From assembly GCF_028640845.1 (NCBI RefSeq), contig NC_080541.1:156186502-156250501 (forward strand): a stretch of 64,000 bases of DNA, in the 5' to 3' direction. The notes under the pieces were generated by a model. The model worked only from the letters and a program-made list of their open reading frames with translations, searched no databases and was not told where the DNA came from. Below are positions 11,962 to 24,700 of the stretch, in pieces. The position numbers were made by a program, and so were the translations under genes. This DNA is from Ahaetulla prasina. Lineage: Eukaryota; Chordata; Lepidosauria; Squamata; Colubridae. Every line of letters begins with the position of its first letter. Within the stretch, counting starts at the first letter, position 1.

Positions 11962-14199
11962 TAACAAAAACGAATTATGTTCAAGTATTAGTATATTAAA
12001 AATAACAAATATGCAATATACTGCTTCTTTAGTAATCCATTAAATCAATAACAAGACAATACTCTATTTAAGGTTATTACAATTTTTGATAGTGACATAA
12101 CATAATATGACTTAACAAACATTTTTTGGATTCTAGAAGCCTTAAATTACTCTGCTGCCTATTTTATTGAATGAAAAACTCAATTTCAGATTAGTGAAAT
12201 AAGGGTATAATTCTTTTTCATGGACACCATGAAATCTACCCACATACTCCACATTAAGAATGTCTGTAATAGAAAGTCCATGACATATTCAAGGTGATAG
12301 GTTAGTTAATTAATATTGATACTCTAATCAGATTTTTTTTGTCTTGCAAATGAGAAAAAATTGCTATTTAACTTCCACAAAATGAGGGGGAAAAACACAC
12401 GAAGCAAACTCCTTCCACAATCTTAAACGAAAACATTTGCCTAGTCCTAAGAGATTGCTACACAAGATCAGGAAATTTTATTTAGAATTTCTTTCCTCAA
12501 AGATTATCTCCTGCATTTTCTGAAATAAAGAGATTGTTACAAGGAATGATGCAGTATAGCTTTTAATATGCAAGCTGTATTGCAGCTTCTTCACCAAAGC
12601 AAACTGCTCTTAAAAGTTGCATAATATAAAATGCAGCAAGCACTCAAAAGTTTTAAAAGGTTCATTAACAAATTTAGTAGGAAATGCCTGGTTGCATTTG
12701 GATAAGAGTTTTGTCAGGAAGTAACACATTTGTAGGCTTCATTAGATCACTAACACTTTCCTGAAAAAAAGCAATGACTGTTATTGCCAGGAAAACTCCA
12801 TGTCTCCTTGTCTATGAAGTCATCAAAAATGAAACTAGATTTCAAAAAGATTTTAACACCTAGGCTTATTATTTTCCAGGCAGAAAAGCTAGGACCACTA
12901 GATGTCACTGACAACCTATACAAATAAAGATACTGTAATCTAAAAATGTTTTTTTAATTGTAAACTCATAGCAAAAATACTATACTACAGAATTATTGCA
13001 TCTAAGTATTTGATGCTAAGCTTTATTCCCCCAAATAATTAAGTGTGGTAATAATTGTTTATTCCTTCTCATATTAATCTCATAAATTAATGATGTGCTG
13101 TAATCATATACTACAGGATTTCAACCCAAGTCAATGACTTCAGATTTTTATTAACTATTCTCTTTTAGGGGATTTTTTTTTACTGTTAGTAATCTGAAGT
13201 ATTTCAAATAAGATATGCTATCAGACCTAGTATCCCAAGAAAAACCATTATAAATTATTTGAGCGTCTCTTTTTGAATGGTGATTTTAACAGTTTTTCTT
13301 GGAAACAAAAAAAAAAAAATCACAAGAACAGTATCTAATTCTGGTATCAACCTGTGCTGCAACTGCCATTTTCAATAAGAACAGAAAATGAATAAATGTT
13401 TCCTTATTTGATTTGGATAACCACCACTATCTTATTTTTAATCCAACAAAATCTTTCAACAAAAAAAATGATATTGGCAACATGTAGCCTATCAAATTTG
13501 AAATGCAATTCCACCATGAAAACTTACTGAAAAGGACAATGAGGAACAAGAGATATTTGCTAGGCCAATTAACCTCTACCTTACACGAACTGTACCAACA
13601 AGGACCATTTCAATCAAAAGCTATAAAAAATGAAAGATTAAATTATGAAAACAGTGGGATCATGTAGAGCATTTCTACAGCTAGTCTTTATACCTTGCTA
13701 TAAAAATTCTACCCAGAAATATAAACAAAAGAAGAAATTGTGCAGAAACGCTAATACAGTTGACAAATTACAGAAATAATTTCCTAATAATCCCAAAAGT
13801 CCATTTTGTGGGAAGCAAGCTCCGTTTATTTTTTTTTCATGCATCTGCTACACCCTAGTAACTATTACAATGGGAAATGGCCATAACGAATTTGAAAATT
13901 CACCATACCTACCGTGGATTTTTGCACATGGACAACCCCCCTCCAACTTTTATCATTTTATTAATGCCTCCTCAGTGATAAAGCTTAATTCATGTTCCCA
14001 GTGCAGCACAGCAAAATTCGCACCAGATTTTTGACCCTCGCAGAGGCACCGACTGTATTGCTTTTATTATTCTACCTACATCGATTAAGAGAATGTTTGT
14101 ATAGAAGCACCGTTCTGAAGGTAAACTTGTTATACCGTTGAAATGTATTTGAATACAAGTATTATATTCTAATATTGTTATATCGTTTCAATTATTTAT
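11962..14199. other. Putative DNAJB4 first intron, no feature recognised
   Basis: AT-rich sequence without recognisable exon or repeat ends. Confidence 0.4.
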
Positions 14200-14880
14200 T
14201 GTTATATCTGCGCCAACTCAGTAAGCTCAAACTGCCCAAGGAGCTGCTGATCCAATTCTACAGAGGAATTATTGAGTCTGTCATTTGCACCTCTATAACT
14301 GTCTGGTTCGGTTCTGCAACCCAACAAGAAAAACACAGACTTTAGAGGATAATTAGAACTGCAGAAAAAATAATTGCTACCAACCTGCCTTCCATTGAGG
14401 ACCTGTATACTGCACGAATCAAGAAGAGGGCGTGAAAATATTTGCAGATCCCTCGCATCCTGGACATAAACTGTTTCAACTCCTACCCTCAAAACGACGC
14501 TATAGAGCACTGCACACCAGAACAACTAGACACAAGAACAGTTTTTTCCCGAAGGCCATCACTCTGCTAAACAAATAATTCCCTCAACACTGTCAGACTA
14601 TTTACTGAATCTGCACTACTATTAATCGTTTCATAGTTCCCATCACCAATCTCTTTCCACTTATGACTGTATGACTATAACTTGTTGCTGGCAATCCTTA
14701 TGATTTATATTGATATATTGATCATCAATTGTGTTGTAAATGTTGTACCTTGATGAACGTATCTTTTCTTTTATGTACACTGAGAGCATATGCACCAAGA
14801 CAAATTCATTGTGTGTCCAATCACACTTGGCCAATAAAAATTCTATTCTATTCTATTCTATTCTATTTTATTCAAATATT
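14200..14880 (+). mobile_element. 5'-truncated L2-like LINE, 3' end with TATTC tail
   Basis: The plus-strand translation gives the C-terminal part of a LINE ORF2: FYRGIIESVI, ITVWFGSATQQEK and RIIRTAEKIIATNLPSIEDL. These phrases are shared with the minus-strand copies at 46866 and 53680. A stop interrupts the frame near 14435. The 3' UTR ends 'cacacttggccaataaaa' followed by ATTCT/TATTC repeats at about 14850-14872. Confidence 0.7.
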
Positions 14881-15079
14881 GTTATTTCGTTTTAAGAACC
14901 CTATACGAGATAGGTTAGATATGCTTTTTGCCGAAGCGAATAAGCGGCATTTTGGAGGGTCACGCTTCGCCTCAGTACACCCCCCTCAGGAATCAACCTC
15001 GTTGCTTTTTCTGTACCTTCGAGAATCAAAGGCTCCACTAAAGACATCCCCTTAGATTTACCCGTCCTGAGAGACTCAC

Positions 15080-15250
15080 TCGGTAGCCGGCAGGTTGTCG
15101 CCACCACGACAGACGCTTCCTGTCAGGGGACAGCAAGTACAGTACCACAAATCAGTTCTTTTCCCAACTGTCCATATATGTCGATTGAAAGTACGTGGGG
15201 GGAAGGGGGAGAGAGATTATTTAACCAACTATCGCGAGATACGCCCTCAC
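15080..15250 (-). other. DNAJB4: Candidate DNAJB4 untranslated first exon (approximate)
   Basis: The first coding exon has an acceptor in its 5' UTR, so an upstream donor is required. On the minus strand, CTACCGA|GTGAGT at 15080/15079 is a strong donor within the CpG island. The upstream limit (transcription start) is a guess. Confidence 0.3.
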
Positions 15251-15401
15251 CGTGTGGCTATCGTCTTATCTAACCCAGGAAGAACTCCTGCGCGCGCCTC
15301 CCTTCGCATATCCGTTTAGCGATCTACAACACCCCCCCTCCTTTCTTTTCATATCCTAGAAAGCTCTAGAGTATTCTACCTCCTGCAGCCTAAGATTCTT
15401 A

Positions 15402-15411
15402 TCTCGCGAGA
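15402..15411. promoter_or_regulatory. TCTCGCGAGA palindrome
   Basis: A perfect copy of the CpG-island promoter element bound by BANP (also linked to ZBTB33/Kaiso). It lies 240 bp upstream of the FUBP1 start codon. Partial copies are TCGCGAGAT (15232-15240), TCTCGCGAG (15511-15519), TCTCGCGA (15544-15551) and CTCGCGAGA (16380-16388). Confidence 0.7.
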
Positions 15412-15589
15412 GTTAGCTTGAGGGTGGTGGAAGGGGGAAGGGAAACCTTCCTTCCCTCCTTCATCATCTCGGTTTGCTCTGCTCAAAGTCTCGCGTCTTT
15501 TGGCCAGACTTCTCGCGAGGGTGTTAGTGGCCTCCCCTCCTCCTCTCGCGAAACACGATGCGACGCAAGAATGTGAAAGGCTCCCGCCC

Positions 15590-15600
15590 GCCGCCATTTT
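15590..15600 (+). promoter_or_regulatory. YY1-like site in the FUBP1 5' UTR
   Basis: GCCGCCATTTT matches the YY1 core (GCCGCCATNTT) that commonly marks vertebrate transcription start regions. It is 51 bp upstream of the FUBP1 ATG. Confidence 0.45.
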
Positions 15601-15650
15601 CTTTCTTTCTTGGCAGGCTGGTAGGACGGTAGGAAGTAGTGGAAGGAGAC

Positions 15651-15764
15651 ATGTCGGATTATTCTACGGTGCCCCCTCCTTCTTCGGGAGCACCCGGAGG
15701 AGGCGGCGGAGGCGGCGGGGCAGTCAATGATGCTTTTAAAGACGCGCTGCAACGGGCTAGGCAG
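15651..15764 (+). CDS. FUBP1: FUBP1 coding exon 1
   Basis: 38 codons from ATG to RARQ, ending at GCAG|GTGTGT. It includes eight glycines encoded by a GGN repeat. The 5' UTR probably starts near 15550-15600. Confidence 0.96.
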
Positions 15765-18700
15765 GTGTGTATTACGAGCCCTGAAGGGATTTTTTTTTCC
15801 TGACTGGCTCCTCAGACTTTCAAGCAGGCCGCTGGCTTATCTCATTCACCCCTCGGCTTCTTTCCGAAGGGAGACAAACCCAAGGCCCACCCGCACATTG
15901 CGGAGGAGCCGAAAGCGACCTCCCCCTTTAAAAAGGGCTGGGATGGCTTTTCTTTCGGGAGGCTTTTTCAGAACTCGGCTCAGGTTTCTTGAAGGGGGGG
16001 GGGTCCTACAAAAAGCGCGGAAGGCCAAACCGCCTGGTATCCATTATCTTGCCGCTAAGCGGTGGAAGGCGGAGAAGGAGGAACAAAAAAGGATTAGGTT
16101 GAGGTTCAAAAGAAACTGAATGAGTTGACTTTTTAAACTCTCGCGTTTGGCGGAAAGTTATTCCTTCACATCCTTCTACTTCGCCTTCTGGAAATGGCGG
16201 TGCCTTCGTTTCTTTAAGAAACAAAAACTACAAGGCAGTCGGGTGTGTCCGATTGTCTGAAAAAAAAATCACGCCCCTGTCCATCCATCCATCCATCCTC
16301 TTTTCCACTGTGCAAGGGGGCTTTACGCCTAATGCTGACGGGTTGTGCAATATTTTCCATTATATTCGCTTGCATGTCGCTCGCGAGAAAATGTTGGTAA
16401 CGGGGAACTGTCGGCGTTAGAGCGGATTCCTCGTAATCTGGTGCCCACCGGTTCTGTTAAACTTCAACTTTTCCGTGCACAGACATAAGGTGCATACTAT
16501 ATATGTAATAATTTCTTTTGTTTCTGTAGGAAGGCCAAGGAGGCGCGCGCGCGCGCACACACACACACACAGCTTTCATCTGGCCCACCCATTTTCGTAA
16601 TTAACCAATAATAAAACGTTGTAGAGATGATGTTAGTTAGGGTTTCCAGGTAGTCTTAATACTTTAAACATTGCTTTGGACATTTTTTTCAGGTTTGGGC
16701 TTTCTATGGCTAAAATAGGTTTTTTCGCTGTTTAATTTTGGAGGTATTTGGTGCTGTTCTTCATTATGGGAAGCTAAGCTAAAAGTTGATTTAGAATTCT
16801 TTGCATTTTTATTCAGAGAAAATTCACCTAGTTGAAAAACGGAGGTAGTAATCTTGCTAAAAGCATTTTAGTGAAGTAGAAAAAAAATGGACTCTTGGCT
16901 TCTGTGAGCTGTTATATTACTGAAGAGATTATTTTAAAATAATGTGAGGCTTTGTTTCCTGCTTCCCTTTGGGTTATAGTTAATGTTTCAAGAAACACAA
17001 AGCAATTTCACATTTTAAAAATGTGATCCATTATAGAAACAGAAAAGTATATATTTATGCAGTGGAGACCACATGCAGTACAGTTTTCAAATACAGAATG
17101 ACTTTCAGTGTTAGTGCATCATCTTAAATAGGAATAAAATCACAGTTCCTTTAAAAAGAGATTACACCGTTAAGCTTAGTGAAGAAGGGAAGGGAATAGA
17201 TGACATCTGAAAACTATAATAGCAATACTGTTGTAAATTAAATGTATGATTGGGGGGGGGAAACTTAAATGGGTGGTTTATCCTGAAGTTGAGGGAACTT
17301 GAAAAAGTTCCCAGTGTTATATGCAGTCCAGTGCCAAATCAAGTTTGATCCATTGGATAGACATGGCAAGTACAGTAGAATCTGGTCACAACCATAATTG
17401 GCTCCATAATTTTGATCTCAACCAGATTTGGTCATGGTCAGAAGCGTTTGTGACCAGAGGTTCTACTGTACCTTCAATTTAATCAGTTCCTTATTACTAC
17501 TTTGTTTGAATAGCAGAATAAGAGAATTGGGAGGTACTTTAGAGGTCTTCTAGTCCAACCCCCTGCTCAAGCAGGAAACCCTATACCATTTCAGACAAAT
17601 GGTTGTCCAGTCTCATCCTAAAAGACTCATGAGTTGGAGCGCCCCCAATTTTTGGAGGCAAGTTGTTCCATTGACAAATTGTTCTGTCAGGAAATTTCTC
17701 CTTTGTTCTAGGTTGGTTCTCTCCTTAATTAGTTTCCATCCATTACTTCTTCGAATTGGAGTTGAATTGAATTAGAAATTGAGTTGATTTGGATTTAAAC
17801 TCAAAATGTCATTTACTTTAAGGCAGAAATAATGGTTTCACATGGAACAGAAGGGAAAAATGAAACAAAGCTGAGCCACTGAAGTGTGAATTTTATACTA
17901 TTTGAGAACAAAATATATGCCTATAAAGTTAGGGATGAAAGAGTAGAAAATAGTGCAATCAAAGAGATGTAGTGGTAACAGTTATTTTTGAAGTTGTCTG
18001 ATACTTATACATTGGTGAGCAAATTATTACATCTTACCTTGGGGTAATAGTTAAGGCATCAGGTTAGAAACCTGCAGACAAAGCCATTTGCATGACCTTG
18101 GCCAGTCTCTTTCTCAGCCCTAGGAGGAAGGCAATGGCAAACCATTTCTGAACAACCTTGCCAAGAAAACTGCAGACATTTGCAAGAATCGGAGATAATT
18201 AGACTGAAGTAGAAAACCTTACATCAACAGACAATTCAATTGCACTTCCATATTTCATCAAGATTATTTTAAATAGCAATAAGCTCTTAGCAGTAAGCTC
18301 TGCTGAAGTGCTCTGAAACAAATGGGATTGACTTTTAGGAAGCACAAATAAGATGGACTGCTGATAGAAACACATTTTGTAATCATGTTTTAAAAAGAAG
18401 GGACCTATTAAGTTCTAAAATTTAGTATATTTTAAATATGTAGTACATACTCTGTAACTGCAAACAGTATAGTTCTGTATTCTTGGTAGTGTAGTGGCAT
18501 TCATTCAATTCAGAGCCCTTTCGCTCTGTTATGGAGGATCTTCACAGATTGGTAATGTTACTGAGATGTTCAACCAAAGTTCTTTCAGTTGGTAGGCTGT
18601 AAAGGATTAGGAGGATTTCAATACCAAGGTATAGATTCTTTCCCAGTTCCTTTTCTTTTAATAGTTTAGACAAAACAGACAGCAGTTAGCTAATAGCAAT

Positions 18701-21700
18701 TAGAACATTAAGCAGTTTGATAAATAGTATACATTAATGGCTGCAATAAGTATAGAATATGTTATATAATAAGTGATTGGTGGAGCATGTATAAAACAGA
18801 ATTTTATCAGTAATAATTTCTTAATATAAGGAATAGAATAACAGTTGAAAGAGGCCTTGGGGTCTTCTAGTCCAACCCCCTGCTTAGGCAGGAAACCTTA
18901 CAGCGCTTCAGACAAATGATTATCAAATCTCTTAAAGCTTTCAGTGTTGAAGCATAGTATTGGAGCATTTACAACTTCTGGAGGCAAATTGTTCCACTGA
19001 TTAATTTTTTTAACTTCTATGGGTGCCAAGTATGCTTCTTCATTAACAATTCAGTAGTAAGATGTAATTCTGTTGTTAAAGTAAATATGTATCTTTTTTC
19101 CAGATTGCAGCAAAAATTGGAAATGAATCAGGGACATCTGTGAATTCAAATGATTACAGTTATGGGGGACAAAAAAGACCTCTTGAAGATGGAGGTATGC
19201 CGCAAGATGCTAATATATACTTTTTCAAAACTGTAAACCGATTGAAGAGTGTGTGTGAGAACTTGTGCAGTTTCTGCTTAAAAGACAAAATAGTCCATTT
19301 TAAGAATATACATGATCTTTAGATATGACTTATAAAAAGCCAGATAGGGTACTTGTAAAAGTAGATAGCAATGATGTTTACATTTTAAAAATCTGGGAAG
19401 GTAGGTAAATATTCTTTGAAAACTCATCTTTGTATTAAAACATTAACAAATTCTATAGTGAATTCAAAACACTCTTCTTGAATTACTCTTTCAGACTTTG
19501 CATTGTGCAGGTGCAACATTTTAAAATGAAATTTAGTTTCACCAAAATTACAAATTTACAGCTAGATTTTGGAGAAAATGTCTTCTAAATTGTTTGAACC
19601 CAGATAAGATGATGCTGTGACCTTTTTTTCCTTCTACAATGTGTTAGCGAAATATATAGCAAGCTTAATTTTTAGGCTCATGGGCTTAAACAAGTTTACT
19701 GTATTTATCTTTTAAAAGTGTGTAGTATTTTTTAAATTCATGAAGACAGATTTCTGATCTTGGAAGAGATGTAGGCTTTGAAGGAATATAATTTTGTTTG
19801 CAGAACATTTCCAAGGCTCTTGACCAGGAGTACTTGTGTACTTTAATAAAGTGCCTTTTATTAATGGTGAGGCTTTTAATATTCAAGATTGAGCTAATGA
19901 TGCTTCAAATGATGTATGTAATGTATTCTTTTTATTTTATGTGTAGATGGCTCTTGGACAAGTCCGAGCAGTACAACACACTGGGAGGGAATGCCCTCTC
20001 CTTTTAAAGGCAGGAATTTTTATTTATTACCTGTGTTTAGTATGTAAACGTGAAATGAACTAGTGAATCTTTTGCAATGGATGACACACACATTTCTTGG
20101 AATATGTGTCTGACTTTTACTGCACTTAATCATGGTGGTTCGTGTATTCCTTAATATGGGGTGGGAAGGAAACATTTAAAGTAATTTTTATCAGATTTTG
20201 GTTATCTACGACTTTCACTCATACTAAACGAATTTGGATAGTAGCTATGGTAGTGGTTTTGAATCTCCTGTTTGAAGTTTTATGCTGTGAAATTTTCAGT
20301 ATTTGAAAAGGAAGCTTGAATGACAGTCCCCAGTTTTAGATTGTATTGCTATGTGTTGGTTAAATTTTAAACTTTGATTTTATGTTTAATATTGTGGTTG
20401 TTGTCAGATTTAATTGTAGAATGATTATTTCTCACAATGGTGGTTGTTTCAGTTTTTGTTACAGAAGCATCATTAGCTTTAGTGTCAAATTACTAATAAT
20501 ACAGTTAAATGTTTGTTACATTTTAGTGCCTGGATATCCATGATACCGTTTTTAAACCTGTGTGTTTTTATTGAACATGATACGTGATAAATGAAAGTAC
20601 TTTGCATTTTTCCCCAATTACACTAACCAAATGTTAAACATATAAGATTTTTCTTTGTTTAGATGATCTATTCCCTGAAAATTCAAAAACATGCTAAAAT
20701 GCACTGGACAAGTTGCGTTCTGAACTTCTGGAACAGCCATTTATTTAAGTTATCTATATTTATGACCCAAAACATTTAAAAAATTCTTAATTTTGCAGAT
20801 CAACCAGAACCTAAGAAAGTTGCTCCCCCAAACAATGATTGTAAGTATTTATGATTTGCTGTAACATTATCATGTGATTTAATATATACTGTACTTTAAC
20901 ATAATTAATGCTGCTATTTAAGTTGTGTATATTGATCTATTCTGATTCTTTCCATCCCTAAGCGCAAACATTTGCAATTTTGTATTATCTTTCTATGCAC
21001 AGGATTTTGCTAGGTGGTACCAACAGGAATAGGAGCAGAGCTCCCGTTAGTCTCTGATGATAAAAAATCAGGAATTTGGTACAGGTGATCCTCAATTTAC
21101 TACCACAATTTGGCCCAAAATTTCTGTTGCTCAGCAAAGCAGTTGTTAAGTAAGTCATGTCCCATTTTATGACCTTTCTTACAATGGTGAAGTGAATCAC
21201 TACAGTTGTTAAGTGAATAATATGGTTGTTAAGCAAATCTGGCTTCTTCCATTGATTTTGCTTATCAAGAAGCTCCCTAGGAAGGTTGCAAATTACAATT
21301 CCAGGACCTTGGGACACTGCAACCATTGTAAATACTGGCCGGTTGCCAAGCACCCAAAGTTTGGTCATGTAACTTGGTATGGTGCAATGGTCATAAGTAT
21401 GAGAACTGGTCATAAGTCACTTTTCAGTGCTTTTGTAACTTTGAATTGGCATTAAATGAATGGTTATAAATCGAGGACTACCTGTACCACTTTTTCCAAC
21501 TAAGAAATTTTATTAAAAGGCATAAACTTTCATGAGCTATAGTTCATCAGCTGCATCGAAGGGTTGTCCTGCATTGTAGACAGATTGCTGATTTTTGCTA
21601 GTAAGTAGTAATAAATAAATAGGAAGATAACATTAATGAATAACAAGTAATGCTGTTTGATAAAAAAAATAATAAATTAAATTTGGTTTTGTGTTAGTGA

Positions 21701-24700
21701 AATGGAATAATAAAAAGTTGTTTATCATTTTTTCAAATAACGGGTTAATGTTAAACCTTCAATTGACATCTTTTTAGTCAGGAGTCTTTTCTAAACTACT
21801 TGGGGATTATCTATATTCTAATAATGGTACACAAGATTCCACCTACAGGAGAAAATAGATTTAAAAGGATATTGCATAATTCAGTAGTTTAGATAAATTT
21901 TTAACACAGTTCCACTTTGAAAGTTATATTGAAAGTTATGGCAGGAGTAAGTAGGTGCGGTTGTGATAAAATGTTTTAAATTTAGCATGGGTCACTCATT
22001 TTTGCCATTCTCTAAGCTTGCATGGTGAGGTTTTGGGGGGAGCTATAGATGCAACAAAAGGGACGCAGTGGCTCGGGCTAAGACAGCTGAGCTTGTCGAT
22101 CGAAAGGTCGGCGGTTCGAATCCCTAGTGTAACGGGGTGAGCTCCCGTTACTAGTCCCAGCTTCTGCCAACCTAGCAGTTTTGAAAGCACGTAAAAATGC
22201 AAGTAGAAAAAATAGGGACCACCTTTGGTGGGAAGGTAACAGCGTTCCGTGCGCCTTTGGCGTTGAGTCATGCCGGCCACATGACCACGGAGACATCTTC
22301 GGACAGTGCTGGCTCTTCGGCTTTGAAACGGAGATGAGCACCGCCCCCTAGAGTCGGCAATGACTAGCACATATGTGTGAGGGGATTCTTTACCTTTACA
22401 GATGCAACATTTTGAATGGCTGTTTATAAACTTCTAAGTAATTTCAGTTTGTGGGGGGTGCAGGGATTTTTGAGTCAATTTTGATTCCCTAGGATTATGT
22501 ATCAAGGAATCCAGAATAAGCTATATTTTAATAGGGTTTTAATTAAAAGACAGTGGCTATAAAGTCACATGGGTTTAAAGCAGTGGTGGTTTTCACTTAC
22601 CTTTGCTAGTGGTTCGCTCACGCATGCACAGAGCGTATTTGATGATGTCTGGGCGGGTGGATAGAGCCTCCCGCCGCTGCTACTACTAGTTCGCCCAAAC
22701 TGGGGCAGACCGATAGCAACCCACCATTGGTTTAAAGCCATAAAGCAAGATTTATAAAGCGGTTATTGAGTTTCCATACCTAAGCCAAAATCTAACAAAC
22801 ATATAATATGACTTATTTATAGTTGGTTGCTTAGGTATAGATATTCTGGTATTTAAAAAAAGCTTCCTTTCTAAATAGAAGACAAGGTATTCTACTGCTA
22901 AAAATGTTTTAAACATAATGAAACTTTTCACAAAAAATAATGAAACTTTTCCTTGAATTTTTAAGCCAGTTAAATAGAAATAACAGAATCCTGTAGGTTA
23001 TTAAAAATAATTTACATTATTTTGTTTTTTTACATAGTGAGATTATAAAATTTAGCAATATAAGCTCTTTCTCTCCAGTTCTTAGAGGTGTTTATGTGGT
23101 GTTCATTTCCTTTTTATTATTGATGTATTGATTCCAAGCTATATTTTGGTAGTACAATGTGCTGCCTCTGTAGAAATGTGTATGATACTGCCAACAGTTC
23201 CTTCTACCATGTTGAATCATAACTGTTCCATACTTTGTTAGAATTCTTTTGATTTTGTTTCAAAATTGATTATTTTAACTCATGTATATTCAGTTTTCTC
23301 AGTTTGATGAAGGTAGAAATGAAAATTTAGAACTTAAACTTTAAAATCTTTTTTTTAATCCCTTCTATGCTTAAGTAAGATCTACTGACTTACTACCTAA
23401 CCCAAAATAATTTAGGTAGTTAGATTTAGTATTGCAGCCGGAACAAAATTTAAGACAGTGGCTGTTTTGTTACTAGGTTTAGTTGAGTAACATCTTTATT
23501 GTTAGCCTTTCATCTATGAAGCATCATTTAGCTTTTTCCCTACAAAACTTGGTTTCATTTAAAAATATAAAAAGTTAAAAATGAAGCAGAATAGTTTCAA
23601 TCAACCTTGAATGCTAACCAACAATATTTTCTTGAAAAACCAGAACTTTTTCCTTTTTATTAATTATTGATAGTTTACAGTTTGAATGATTACATGGTAG
23701 TATTGAATATAGCTTCCACTTTTTATATTATGAATTTGCATTTTAATTTGTACAGTATATGAATAAAAGCCCTTAATCAGCTAAATGCAGCCGCCATTTC
23801 TGCTTGAAAACCATATGTATGACAAGTATTGGTTCTTCCTGCTTCGTATTCAAGTATACACTGAGTGTTTAGGGGAGTGGAATCTCATTAAAGTATTGTG
23901 TGATGCAGGAAAACGTGGAGTAAAAAGAAAGAACATGGGGAAAAAAACTTTTTAAGTGAAAAAGCCCTAGCCTACCCCAGCATCTAATACATCTTGTTTG
24001 GCCTTAGGATCACTCCCTTCAATAATGGTAGACCTGTAGATGCTATCAAATTGTAGACTATAAACACTTCCTGAAAGAAACTAGTTGACAACAAGTTCCA
24101 GGTGCTGGCTATCAAACTTGATTTAAAGGAGACTTTGCCTTAGTAGTATTATGTGTTTTTTTTTCCTTCTCTTTCACATTTTTGTTTCCAATTTACATAA
24201 GCTTCCATTTACCTTTACTTGCCAAATAGTAAATGATTTTTGCTTGCCAAGACTTGCAAATCATAGCTTGTCAGTTGATCTAGAAGTAACTAAAGAGAAG
24301 AAAAGCTAAACTAAACATATCGGGTAAAATTGACCAAGTCAAATACTTCCTCTGTGCTTTTTTAAAAAAATCAGAACTACCTCATTTGTGGTATATTTCT
24401 GAGTTAATGATGTTTTGGCAAAATGTGTAATGTTAGTCAAATGCAAATACATTGAAGTGAAACTAGTCCTGCATGTTTTTACAGTTGTGCGTTATATGCC
24501 ATTATTGTAGATTATTTGGTGAAATTATCAAAGTATGTAACATTTCATTTTAGCTTTTGGAAATCAGTTACCACCCATGCATCAGCAACAGAGGTAAGAT
24601 TTTATTTCTCTTTAATCTGATCCTTATACAAGGTAACAACTTCTATTGGTTTGTTTTAGAAATTTAGAAATCGTTAGGTTATCACTATCAGAAATGTACT

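Larger units (their letters stand above)
14930..16450. promoter_or_regulatory. CpG-rich bidirectional promoter of DNAJB4 and FUBP1
   Basis: CpG density rises sharply compared with the AT-rich surroundings. FUBP1 starts inside it on the plus strand. A candidate DNAJB4 untranslated exon lies on the minus strand at its left. It contains several CGCG-centred elements, a C-tract and a YY1-like site. Open frames such as 15500-15730 and 15727-16119 reflect the base composition. Confidence 0.7.

Noticed and set aside
15376..16224. Open frames around the FUBP1 start
   Set aside because: High CpG content removes stop codons; only the frame from 15651 continues into exon 2.
19140..19322. Independent small gene starting at an ATG in FUBP1 exon 2
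   Set aside because: It is exon 2 read on into the intron; the GTATGC donor ends the exon at 19194.
22055..22402. Possible tRNA gene
   Set aside because: A and B box-like parts exist but the tRNA cannot be folded completely and the unit continues as a SINE with target duplication.
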